A DNA stretch of 64,000 nt from Bolinopsis microptera (Eukaryota; Ctenophora; Tentaculata; Lobata; Bolinopsidae): contig NC_087082.1 of the NCBI RefSeq assembly GCF_026151205.1, positions 14,541,365 through 14,605,364 of the forward strand. The letters run 5' to 3'. Of this stretch, positions 1-13,300 are shown one piece after another; position 1 is the stretch's first letter; each line of letters begins with the position of its first letter. The position numbers and the translations under genes were made by a program. The notes under the pieces were generated by a model that was given only the letters and a program-made list of their open reading frames with translations, did no database searches and was not told the DNA's origin.

Positions 1-146
1 ATACAATAATCGCACGAGGCGAAGCCTAGTTCGATTATTGCAGTTATTTCACAAGGCGCATCCGAGTGCAATAACTGGTGTAATCGTATTATACACGCAG
101 TTACATTCGTGTATAACTCCACGTCTTTGATGGATTTTTGTCGGTT

Positions 147-842
147 TTTCCTCCTCCAGGTTTTTCCTCCTCCAGGTTTTTCCTCCTAAATGAAACTTGT
201 GACCGGACAAGGAGTGCGATTACAAAACTAATCGCACTGATTTTCTAAAAGGTACTATAATATAATATCGTGCTTCACAATTTGCTGCCCATACGCTAAC
301 ATAAGTTTACATTAGTTCTTCAGTTGCAAGAGCGTTATAATATAGCTCAATAAATATAATATAATGTCAATAAATAAAAAAAGCGAAAACGTATCATGTC
401 ATGGCTCACGCACCAACTTATTCACTGCTCTGAGACTCTATGAGGCTTAGTGTGACCAGCTTCTGTTTTTTCTTTTGTTGCGGGCCCGATATAACCGAAG
501 TCAATGAAGAGCCACTTGCTAGGGCTAAAAGTAAAGGGGTGGGTTAACTGTTGTGACCACCGCATGCGAGTCACAAGAACGAATCATCTTGACAGATGCA
601 GATCACGTGCCAACCTATCCACTGCTCTGAGACCCTTTGAGGCTTATATATAGTGTGACCACTGACCAGCCGCTGTTTTTTTCTTTTGTTACGGGCCCGT
701 TATGGAAATTGATTGTTTGTTTTGGTACATTTAACAGTTGCTTGGAAATAGAGCAATTTTTGGTTGTAATGCTCTCAAAACAGTGCGATTAGTTTCGTAA
801 TCGCACTCCCTGAAAAAAACGACAAAAACCAGTGCGATTATA
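147..842. repeat. Inverted-repeat element with hairpin termini (MITE-like)
   Basis: Both ends carry the same hairpin: the stem AGTGCGATTA pairs with TAATCGCACT around a 6-base loop near 211-236 and again near 782-807. The flanking T-rich/A-rich stretches (GTCGGTTTTT on the left, AAAAACGACA on the right) are inverted relative to each other, so the interval looks like a non-autonomous DNA element with compound terminal inverted repeats. Inside it are two diverged copies of a roughly 100-base segment (about 405-500 and 595-690, sharing CACTGCTCTGAGAC and CGGGCCCG). Exact ends and a target duplication were not resolved. No coding capacity is seen. Confidence 0.45.
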
Positions 843-1354
843 AAAAAAATATAAGTGGCCGTCAAATAGGTTGAAATTGGAGTTATATAAAATAATTCTA
901 TGACACTTTAACGGCTAAACCCCACTTACCACTACCCCCACTGCCCACCCCACCCCTTAACTCCACTACCCCCACCGTCCACCCCACCCCCTCAACTCCA
1001 GCGACTGAACAATGCTCCCCTCTCTCAACCCCTTCAGTGGCTAAGAATTAGATGGTATCTAACGTACCACGTGCAGCAGATGCCTGATAGATACCGTCTA
1101 GTTAGGTCCAGAAAGTTGATGGCGTACATCCCTGTACTATGCTTGCACCCAGAATGCCACTCTCTCTCCTTTCTCCCTTATTCGACATGACGTTTCCTAT
1201 ACCAGCCTCGGCTCCACCTGTTAAACTTTCTCCTTCTCCTATCTACTGCAGTAGATATTATAAGTGCTTGTCGCCTCCCCTCTCCTGGACCCCACCTTAT
1301 AGTTCCTACACTGTTTACAGAATAACTCCCCTACATGAACCACTACCCCCCCAG
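843..1354. other. Non-coding stretch, formin intron or upstream DNA
   Basis: C-rich simple-like sequence (repeated CCACTACCCCCAC and similar) at about 925-1010, then unremarkable sequence. It ends in the polypyrimidine tract and AG that precede the first recognised formin exon at 1355. That exon starts in mid-codon, so this is intron and the formin 5' exon(s) must lie further left; I could not find one here. Confidence 0.4.
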
Positions 1355-4300
1355 TTGTAAGACGTATGTAGCGGCTAAGACAAGGTTCAAGACGGTTGAT
1401 AAGATGTGGCTGTTCTCTTTTCTTGAATGTGACGGACTCTCTGTTATATTCGACACTTTGCATACTCTTGCAAAGCAAAAGGTAATGTGTAAGACAGTTC
1501 CCAATCAAAATGCTGGGTTTAACTTAGAATAAGTTTAACTTGTAAACTTGTGTTACAAACACCAAGACAAGCCAACTTTAATTTTCGCGTCATAAACTAT
1601 TTTGTGAAACATTGCTTGTCTCCTTGTTTCGTTTGTACATCGCTCCTACCTATACATCGCTACCTATAATACACCTATAGAATGGGAGCGAATATTTTAA
1701 ACCGTCAACAAATGACGATTTTTATTCAAATGTGTTCCATCTGGTTTAATGAACATGATGTTCAGAATTTCCGGATTTCCGACGCCATGGTGCAACTTGA
1801 GTGTGTATCTCTAATAAAGACAGTTCTCAACAGCAAAACAGGACTCGAGTTCTTCTTGGAGAGGGAGGAATACATCGCCAAATTCGCACATGGTACGTTA
1901 CTATGACGATTTCAGCACACACACGGTACGTTACTATGACGACCACAGTTCACTCTTGGTACGTTACACTTACTATGACGACTACAGTTCACTCACGGTA
2001 CGTTACTATGACGACTACAGTTCACTCACGGTACGTTACTATGACGACTACAGCTCACTCACGGTACGTTACTATGACGACTACAGTTCACTCACGGTAC
2101 GTTACTATGACGACTACAGTTCACTCACGGTACGTTACTATGACGACTACAGTTCACTCACGGTACGTTACTATGACGACTACAGTTCACTCACGGTACG
2201 TTACTATGACGACTACAGTTCACTCACGGTACGTTACTATGACGATTACAGTTCACTCACGGTACGTTACTATGACGACTACAGTTCACTCACGGTACGT
2301 TACTATGACGATTACAGTTCACTCACGGTACGTTACTATGTCGACCACAGTACACCACTAAGAACTTCATGGTAAAGAAGCAGATATTTGAGCTGCTGAG
2401 TGCTCTGTGTTATAACTCCCAGAGGGGCTATGACATGGCTTTGGAGACATTGCAAATAGCCAAGGTAAACCCTTCCTGCTTTACTTTTACACGCATTTGT
2501 AATCAGGAGGAAATAGTTAATAATAAGCCCATAGATACTAGATAGACCAACAGAAAGTTATTTGTGTCGGTTCTCTCTCGATTTAACTTTGTTAATGACG
2601 TGTCAGCGTAGTTTTGTTTCTTGAGAATAAACCATGGCTTTAAGCAATGCTGTGATTTTATTCATGCTCCATGATAATCACTCACGGTACGTTACTATGA
2701 CGACTACAGTTCACTCACGGTACGTTACTATGACGACTACAGTTCACTCACGGTACGTTACTATGTCGACTACAGTTCACTCACGGTACGTTACTATGAC
2801 GACTACAGTTCACTCACGGTACGTTACTATGACGACTACAGTTCACTCACGGTACGTTACTATGACGACTACAGTTCACTCACGGTACGTTACTATGACG
2901 ACTACAGTTCACTCACGGTACGTTACTATGACGACTACAGTTCACTCACGGTACGTTACTATGACGACTACAGTTCACTCACGGTACGTTACTATGACGA
3001 CTACAGTTCACTCATGGTACGTTACTATGACGATTACAGTTCACTCACGGTACGTTACTATGACGACTACAGTTCACTCACGGTACGTTACTATGACGAC
3101 TACAGTTCACTCACGGTACGTTACTATGACAACCACAGTTCACTCACGGTACGTTACTATGACGACTACAGTTCACTCACGGTACGTTACTATGAAGACT
3201 ACAGTTCACTCACGGTACGTTACTATGACGACTACAGTTCACTCACGGTACGTTACTATGACGACCACAGTTCACTCACGGTACGTTACAATGACGACCA
3301 CAGTTCACTCACGGTACGTTACACTTACTATGACGACTACAATTCACTCACGGTACGTTACTATGACGATTACAGTTCACTTACGGTACGTTACTATGAC
3401 GACTACAATTCACTCACGGTACGTTACTATGACGACTACAATTCACTCACGGTACGTTACTATGACGACCACAGTTCACTCACGGTACGTTACTATGACG
3501 ACTACAGTTCACTCACGGTACGTTAGGGTACCACTAAGGCACTATGACGTCACTAGACCCTATGACGTCACTACGTATTGTGTTTATAATAATGATTAAT
3601 CCCGCTATAATGTCTGCTAATATGTCAGACAATGTTTCCGATAATAAGACGTGTATTTGTAACTGTAAATTAGCCTACAACCGCTCACTAGGACAGGGAA
3701 ACGTCAACCCTCCTTAGTACACTCATATAAACACATGCCGCCCACAGTTGCATTACAAGACTTGATATTTGGTCTACTTGCACGTGCATTTTTTACGGAA
3801 TAATGTTATTGTATTTCTTGTGATGTCATTTGAAATTTCAGATTGAAAGTGAATTCCTTCTCTCGCACTTACCCTCATTATCTTAGTTAAATAATATTGC
3901 TTCTTCATTAGCAGATATTTGCAATTAAAACTGTGTAACCGTTTGTTCTTGACTCAGTTATTTGGAATTATCATGCTTAATCTGTAAAAATATGAGTCCA
4001 GTAGAGTTTGGACTTTGGTCCAATTGTTGTGTTGCAGGCCGAGATCGTGGTCCATAAGCTGGAGCCTGTAGGGCGAGTGTTTATGCATAATCTGACCAAG
4101 TATAGACCAACCAACATATCTGCAGCAAGTGCACTAACTCCGCAAAATTTACAAAACTTACCAGTCTACCCATATAATTGTAGAGATCCCTGGTGTTCTA
4201 TAAATACCCACCACTACAAACCCGCCCCCCTCTCTGACCACTAACACCCCACAGCTCTTACCACTAAGAACGTCATGGTAAAGAAGCAGATATTTGAGCT

Positions 4301-7300
4301 GCTCAGTGCTCTGTGTTACAACTCCCAGAGGGGCTATGACATGGCTTTGGAGGCGCTGCAGATAGCCAAGGTAAACCCTTCCTGCTTTACTTTTACACGC
4401 ATTTGTAATCAGGAGGAAATAGTTAATAATAAGCCCATAGATAGACCAACAGAAAGTTATTTGTGTCGGTTCTCTCTCGATTTAACTTTGTTAATGACGT
4501 GTCAGCGTAGTTGAGTTTTGTTTCTTGAGAATAAACCATGGCTTTAAGCAATGCTATGATTTTATTCATGCTCCATGATAATCTGAGAAGCTGTAGACAA
4601 TATCAAAAAGTATGAATATTAGCAATTTGTTAAACTTAGAGATGTACTCTGTTGACAATCATCTACATAATTCTTGTTCTGTTTATAATAAAAATGTCCT
4701 AGAAAGTTATCTTTTCCTTGAAGGCCTGTTTTACCAGGCACGGGCCAGGGGGATTATAGGAATTCACGAATCCCCCATAAAAATATAAAGATAGAATTTT
4801 TAAACTTTAAACTTCTTATTGAAAGATTTCATTCCTGAAAACATTTTTCCTAAAAATGTATACTCTTCCTTCTCTATTCACTCTCTCAGGCTTTACAGCT
4901 TTACAGCTTGCTGCGATCGTAATACTTTTTTTCGTAGCTAGATTCATCTCTGGTGTTTTGCCATATTGGTATTGGCATTACAGCCCCGTTTATAATGAAA
5001 CATCCTACAATTATCATTTCTTATCGATAAATTATATTACTGAAAGCCCACTCCGGGGGGCTACGCCTCCTTGGCCATAAATTTGGCATCTAAGCAACTT
5101 GCTGCTGTTGTCGAATATTCTATTTACTAGATTTCATTCCAGAATTTTAATCAACAACATTACTGGGGCTTCAGTTCCTGTTCCCCATATATAACTGTCC
5201 CCCACATATAATATTGGCATTATAAAGTTATAAGCTATAAATTAACCTGCTATAACACCATTTCTGATTGATAACTAACATTCCTAAGAACTCATTTATC
5301 GATAAAATTTCCGGGGATTTGCCATATGGGTTTCAAAGTTAATGTTAAAACAACTACCATTTTTCTTTATGTCATTCCTGGTTTAGCTTTTTTTCAAAAG
5401 TTTAAATCCAAAAATTGAACACAAAATTTGCTAGCAGCTAGGAATCAAAGGAAAAAACCCTGGCTACGGCCCTGGCTACGGCCCTGGCTTTTACCACACC
5501 TTATAAAGCGAGTTAATTGTAGAATACATCGTAGATAGAAGGTGGTAATTGGAAAATTAGAAATATGCTCCAGTAGAATAATGTACTATGAAAACAGTTA
5601 AGACGTCACGTGTTAAGACGTCACGTGTTTCAGAACCAGAAGGGGCTGAAGAACAGATACAACCTGCTTGTGAGTGAGCTAAAGCTCTCGGAAATACCGG
5701 ACTACAGTGCAACCATCATGGCTTTCATCAATACTATCCTCGTCAGTACGGATACTAGGGATGAGAGGAACAGCATCAGAAACCAACTATCTAGTAAGTT
5801 ACTTTGTTAAATTATACTATTTTAGTAAGTTATATTATTTTAGTAAATCATGTTTTCGCGATTGTTTATTTGTATCATATACAGTCAAACTTAACATTAA
5901 ATTGGTAAGATGGTAGAAATTTTAAACCCGGACGAAAAGGTTGGACTGTTTACTATCTTCACTCTCGTGGGAGGGGAGGGTACTATATTAGTGTTTTCAT
6001 CACCTTTTGTTTTTAAATGCAATCTCAAAAACATTTTAACCCTTTATGGTATTCTGCACAACAGAGCTACATTTACGAACGTTGCATTTTTCCTGGAGCT
6101 TTTTTTCACAGTTCAACATTGGAATTTGGTATGATATGTTTAAGATGTCTAACCTTTCCATTACAGTGCAATTTGTTTTTAACTTCAGTTAATCAGAGGC
6201 GATATGTAAGTGTGGAGGGTGCGGAATCGCATTATTGTCCTATTACCGCACTTTTCCGTAGCCCTTATGAGATTGACATTGAGGAACTTTTGAGTCACGA
6301 TTAGATATATTATAGTTATAGTTAGAACTTTTAAGATAAAGATATTTTTATAATATGTAGTTTATACACACATTCCACAATGAGTTAGAATCTAATGTTG
6401 TAAAGTTACAATATGGAATAATCTGCCTCCATTATGCTCACGATTAGCTCAACTAGCCCGCAGTAATCCTGTCCATCTAATCGCAAAAACTTCTATGAGG
6501 GTAATTCTATAGATTTCCCCTTTTTGTATTGTCAGAAAACTCATTGTAAAACATCCTTTGGCGGTGTTTTGGTCTCCAAATTTGCCGCATATAAAAATCT
6601 AGGCGGAATCGCACAATTTGCAAAATATTACCGCACCTACATGTTGCCTCTGCAGTTAATAAGTTTCTGGACTTTTTTTCAATCTTTTAAAACCTTTTTA
6701 TTGGGTCTTTGCACTCAGAATCAGTTTTGTATTACTTATATACTGATTTTTTACGAATTAAATCCTTAAAACTTACGAACAAAAAATTATGGAAAATAGT
6801 AAAAAATAACTCAAACCACGAAATACATTCATGAGTAACGTGTTTACTGTTTACTTGCCGTCTATCTATGGTCTAAATAATGGTGCTAAAATCACATCCG
6901 TATCAAATTACGATGACACAGTACTAATAATGCATACATCATCACATAGTAAATACCAGATAGCAACCTTATCTTTACACATAGTACATGATCTAGGACA
7001 CTCAATGTACATGTTTAGTATCACAGACTATCTTGTATCATTTGTTCTGTCTTCGTAACCATTCTATACATGGATTATCGATGAAGTTTCGGTTTTGTGT
7101 GCTTTGCAAGTTCAGATGGAGACGACGTAGTAAACGTAAGTTTGGGATTTTTAAAATCAACCACCAGTCACCAGTGGCACGACTCATGTTTAACTTCCCC
7201 CTCCACCTCAAACTTACAAGGATGATGCCCCTCGCATGGTATGAACGAGTACATAGAATAAGAAAATGCAATCGAAATTTCGGCACCTATTGACCTTTAA

Positions 7301-10300
7301 GCTTTAACTTTAAAATTTAAGTTGAAGGCCAATAAGTGCAGAACCGTCGATTGCATACCCAGTTATTTGCCTTGTTTCGTTGAGAACCGTTCTGCTCCTT
7401 GCCAAAAGTTACCGACTCACGCTCAATATTACGAGATTTAAAACCTCCTGAACCTAATCCAACCACTACCCTAACCCTAATTTGGCGCGAAACAAGACTG
7501 TTTGTTCCTAATATTGATCAGTTCCGTCAGGATCAGTGTACACGTCTTATAATTATGTGTCATTATGAAGCAAGTAATACGTATCCTATTTCCTCTGTGT
7601 CTACCCTTCTGACTAGTCGTATTTTCCGATGGGAAATCTTGCTCTGAATGGTAATTTTAGATGTCTTACTGTATGGCTAGATACAAAACATTAGAGTGTA
7701 CTGCAAAGGCACCTATTTTCGTACTTCAGTACAGTACTTCACGCGATCAAAAGGCGCAATTTCCTGACCAGCAATAATACCTAATATGGGCATCCACAAA
7801 GAATGGACCTGAGACCTCGGCCCTTCATTTGGATCATCGTTTTTCAATTCTGTTTCTCTTAACTCAGTCTCTTCTTCACCTGGATCACTTCATACCAAGG
7901 ATTGCCCTCTGCTGTATTGTGTGGTTAGATAAGCACAGTGGTGTAGATAGACAGGCTGCTACTAGTGGGGTTTTGTAGATGTTAAACAACATTATAAAAC
8001 ACGTGCTCAGCTGGACTGATACATCTCGTGAGTTATTTCAACATCAGTAGTAATTTACTCATCAGTAGTACTTTACTCATCATCAGTAGTACTTTACTCA
8101 TCAGTACTCAGTAGTACTTTACTCATCATCAGTAGTACTTAACTCATCATCAGTAGTACTTTACTCATCATCAGTACTTTACTCATCATCAGTAGTACTT
8201 TACTCATCATCAGTAGTACTTTACTCACCAGTAGTACTTTACTCATCATCAGTAGTACTTTACTCATCATCAGTAGTACTTTACTCATCATCAGTAGTAC
8301 TTTACTCATCATCAGTAGTACTTTACTCATCAGTAGTACTTTACTCATCATCAGTAGTACTTTACTCATCATCAGTAGTACTTTACTCATCAGTACTCAG
8401 TAGTACTTTACTCATCATCAGTAGTACTTTACTTATCATCAGTAGTACTTTACTCATCATCAGTAGTACTTTACTCATCATCAGTAGTACTTTACTCATC
8501 ATCAGTAGTACTTTACTCACCAGTAGTACTTTACTCATCATCAGTAGTACTTTACTCATCATCAGTAGTACTTTACTCACCATCAGTAGTACTTTACTCA
8601 TCATCAGTATTACTTTACTAATCATCAGTAGTACTTTACTCATCATCAGTAGTACGTTACTCATCATCAGTAGTACTTTACTCATCATCAGTAGTACTTT
8701 ACTCATCATCAGTAGTACTTTACTCATCATCAGTAGTAGTACTTTACTCATCATCAGTAGTACTTTACTCATCATCAGTAGTACTTTACTCATCATCATC
8801 ATCAGTAGTACTTTACTCATCATCAGTAGTACTTTACTCATCATCAGTAGTAGTACTTTACTCATCATCAGTAGTACTTTACTCATCATCATCATCAGTA
8901 GTACTTTACTCATCATCAGTAGTACTTTACTCATCATCAGTAGTACTTTACTCATCATCAGTAGTACTTTACTCATCATCAGTAGTACTTTACTCATCAT
9001 CAGTAGTACTTTACTCATCATCAGTAGTACTTAACTCATCATCATCAGTAGTACTTTACTCATCATCAGTAGTACTTTACTCATCATCAGTAGTAATACT
9101 TTACTCATCATCAGTAGTACTTTACTCATCATCAGTAGTAATACTTTACTCATCATCAGTACTTTACTCATCATCAGTAGTACTTTACTCATCACCAGTA
9201 GTACTTTACTCATCATCAGTAGTACTTTACTCATCATCAGTAGTAGTACTTTACTCATCATCAGTAGTACTTTACTCATCAGTAGTAATACTTTACTCAT
9301 CAGTAGTAGTACTTTACTCATCATCAGTAGTACTTTACTCATCATCAGTAGTACTTTACTCATCATCAGTAGTACTTTACTCATCATCAGTAGTACTTTA
9401 CTCATCATCAGTAGTACTTTACTCATCAGTAGTACTTTACTCATCATCAGTAGTACTTTACTCATCATCAGTAGTACTTTACTCATCAGTACTCAGTAGT
9501 ACTTTACTCGTCATCAGTAGTACTTTACTCATCATCAGTAGTACTTTACTCATCATCAGTAGTACTTTACTCATCATCAGTAGTACTTTACTCATCATCA
9601 GTAGTACTTTACTCATCATCAGTAGTACTTTACTCATCATCATCATCAGTAGTACTTTACTCATCATCAGTAGTACTTTACTCATCATCAGTAGTACTTT
9701 ACTCATCATCAGTAGTACTTTACTCATCATCAGTAGTACTTTACTCATCATCAGTAGTACTTTACTCACCAGTAGTACTTTACTCATCATCAGTAGTACT
9801 TTACTCATCATCAGTAGTACTTTACTCATCATCAGTAGTAGTACTTTACTCATCATCAGTAGTACTTTACTCATCATCAGTAGTACTTTACTCATCATCA
9901 GTAGTACTTTACTCATCATCAGTAGTACTTTACTCATCATCAGTAGTACTTTACTCATCATCATCAGTAGTACTTTACTCATCATCAGTAGTACTTTACT
10001 CATCATCAGTAGTACTTTACTCATCAGTAGTAGTAGTACTTTACTCATCATCAGTAGTACTTTACTCATCATCAGTAGTAATACTTTACTCATCATCAGT
10101 AGTACTTTACTCATCAGTAGTAGTAGTACTTTACTCATCATCAGTAGTACTTTACTCATCATCAGTAGTAATACTTTACTCATCATCAGTACTTTACTCA
10201 TCATCAGTAGTACTTTACTCATCACCAGTAGTACTTTACTCATCATCAGTAGTACTTTACTCATCATCATCAGTAGTACTTTACTCATCATCAGTAGTAC

Positions 10301-13300
10301 TTTACTCATCATCAGTAGTACTTTACTCATCATCAGTAGTACTTTACTCATCATCAGTAGTACTTTACTCATCGTCAGTAGTACTTTACTCATCATCAGT
10401 AGTACTTTACTCATCATCAGTAGTACTTTACTCATCAGTACTCAGTAGTACTTTACTCGTCATCAGTAGTACTTTACTCATCATCAGTAGTACTTTACTC
10501 ATCATCAGTAGTACTTTACTCATCATCAGTAGTACTTTACTCATCATCAGTAGTACTTTACTCACCAGTAGTACTTTACTCATCATCAGTAGTACTTTAC
10601 TCATCATCAGTAGTACTTTACTCACCATCAGTAGTACTTTACTCATCATCAGTATTACTTTACTAATCATCAGTAGTACTTTACTCATCATCAGTAGTAC
10701 GTTACTCATCATCAGTAGTACTTTACTCATCATCAGTAGTACTTTACTCATCATCAGTAGTACTTTACTCATCATCAGTAGTAGTACTTTACTCATCATC
10801 AGTAGTACTTTACTCATCATCAGTAGTACTTTACTCATCATCATCATCAGTAGTACTTTACTCATCATCAGTAGTACTTTACTCATCATCAGTAGTACTT
10901 TACTCATCATCAGTAGTACTTTACTCATCATCAGTAGTACTTTACTCATCATCAGTAGTACTTTACTCATCATCAGTAGTACTTAACTCATCATCACCAG
11001 TAGTACTTTACTCATCATCAGTAGTACTTTACTCATCAGTAGTAGTAGTACTTTACTCATCATCAGTAGTACTTTACTCATCATCAGTAGTAATACTTTA
11101 CTCATCATCAGTACTTTACTCATCATCAGTAGTACTTTACTCATCACCAGTAGTACTTTACTCATCATCAGTAGTACTTTACTCATCATCAGTAGTAGTA
11201 CTTTACTCATCATCAGTAGTACTTTACTCATCAGTAGTAGTACTTTACTCATCAGTAGTAGTACTTTACTCATCATCAGTAGTACTTTACTCATCGTCAG
11301 TAGTACTTTACTCATCAGTAGTAGTACTCTAGTAGCAGGGCGTAGTTGAGTGTGCACTTCGATGTACACGATTTCTGACGACACAGGCTCAGCTTCGTTA
11401 GGTCATTCTGACCCAAAATCGTTTAGGTGCTTAATTTATATCGCTAGAGACAACCTTACAGGGCCCATTTTCTAAATTACTGGAGACCTTATGTTCATAA
11501 CTTGTATATAAATGTGGCTTTTCCGGTTGTTTTAAGCTAAAAATGAAGTCTCTATGACCTTCAGCAGCCAAAATACAAGAATCCCATATACGCGACTGAG
11601 GGTAATTGAAAAAAGGTGCCCTGTAGGGTTGTCTCTAGCGATACAAATTGCGTACCTAAACGATTTTAGGTCAGAGTGACCTAACGAAGGAGCCTGTGTC
11701 GTCAGAAATCGTGTACATTGAAGTGCACACTCAACTACTCCCTGCTACTAGAGTACTACTACTCACCAGTGCAGTAGTAGTGCTTTACTCGGCAATATTA
11801 TTAACTAGAAACCCGCTAGTCGAAAGCTTTGTTCGAGGAAATTTTAAAAATCAGTTATGTTTTAATTTCTCTTCATCATACAGCTCTGTTATACAGTAGA
11901 CATAATGGAATTTATTTACCAATGGCGACAGCGTTGTTAGTATTCGGATTCCCAAAACGATACTTTTTACCGCATCAAAAAATACCAATCACAACCAAAG
12001 TTATGAATATAAGTCATAGCGTGAGCGTAAATGTGAGCTATATAGTTTTGAAGTTATGACGTAGCATACAGCATAACAACGCGCGTAGTTAAGATGTTCT
12101 TGCTCGCGCACGTGCATTTTTATCGTTGCTACGCAACAGCGCAGTAAACCTTTGCTAAAATAACGCCATTATTCTAACGATTATTTAACCTCACTTCCGA
12201 CGTTAATTATAAAAAATCTAAATCCTAAATCAAAATTCTAAGAATGCTATAGCCTATTCCTATCCTTTTTCTACAACCCTGCTAAAAATGGCGAGGTTTC
12301 AACTCCATTTGCGAGCTGGGTTTGATTTCACCAGAGGGTCATTTTGAGGTCGATTTTCGGTGTTTTTTCTTCTATGTCCCCGTTGCCGGGGAAATTTCGT
12401 CAAGTTTAAATTATAGTTTAGATAAACGGCTGGGTAAATTATGGAGCGGAAAATATGGCGGAATTTTCGTTTAACCACCAATTTATGGTGTTGATGATCC
12501 TGAGTATGGTAGAATTATAGTATACTAATTTATCAGCTGAATATTATTAACATGATTATTATCTCGTATCAATTAAATGTTTCTAGAACCACCTAGTAAT
12601 AGTTTCTAGAACCTATAGTAATAGTATCATTAACAAGGCCTAATAATACTGCTGATATTTTGATATGCTCAATTAAACTTCGCGTGTTTTCTAAAATTTG
12701 TTACCGCTGATTCAGATTAAACTCTGACGGAGACGGATATGTTCCGTATAAAATTGATCCCACTTTTTGGCTGCACGACAAGTACAAGCTCCATATCAGA
12801 AGTGTGAGCTTATCACATTTTCCGTGCAATATAATATTATACATGTGTAGTTTGTATTTATTGAACAACTCTCCCGATGGGTTATAAGCGAGGGATGATA
12901 TCTACTTACCTCTACAACTTCTACTTCCAATGTCAGTTCTCAACATCTATAATTTCCTTTAATCTCAGTAAACATCATTTTCTTTTATCTCTATAATTTT
13001 CTTTAATCTCTATCCACCTTCTTACTTGATAGGGTTAGAATCCTTTACCGATTATCTACTTTTTAAACATCTGTATCGTCTAGTTTTAACAATAATATCC
13101 AAATCTACCCTAATTTACCCCAATTTACCCTAATTTACCCTAATTTACCCTAATTTACCATAAAAACACTAGCTCCCCGATCCCTGTTAAACTAACAAAC
13201 ATCTGTCCTCAGCGATTCAGTTGCCAGAGCTGGTGGAGCAGTTGAGATGCAAGGAAACAGATGATGACCTGCTGATCCAGCTAGATACGTATCTTGACCA

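Noticed and set aside
1801-3599. Plus-strand frames encoding YVTMTTTVHSR and VRYYDDYSSLT repeats
   Set aside because: Intronic 33-bp array read in different frames; exon 2 of the formin runs into it and stops in its own frame.
4856-5080. 74-codon frame with a hydrophobic segment in formin intron 3
   Set aside because: No family match, no splice context; hydrophobic runs are common in T-rich intron sequence.
8030-11330. CRISPR-like array
   Set aside because: Repeats are directly adjacent without unique spacers, and the DNA is clearly animal nuclear; the same holds for the arrays at 34101, 39345, 54274 and 61725.
8139-11384. Long minus-strand open frames encoding MSKVLLM repeats
   Set aside because: They come from the 21-bp array, whose length is divisible by three; they are broken wherever a unit differs in length and have no start context or flanking exons.
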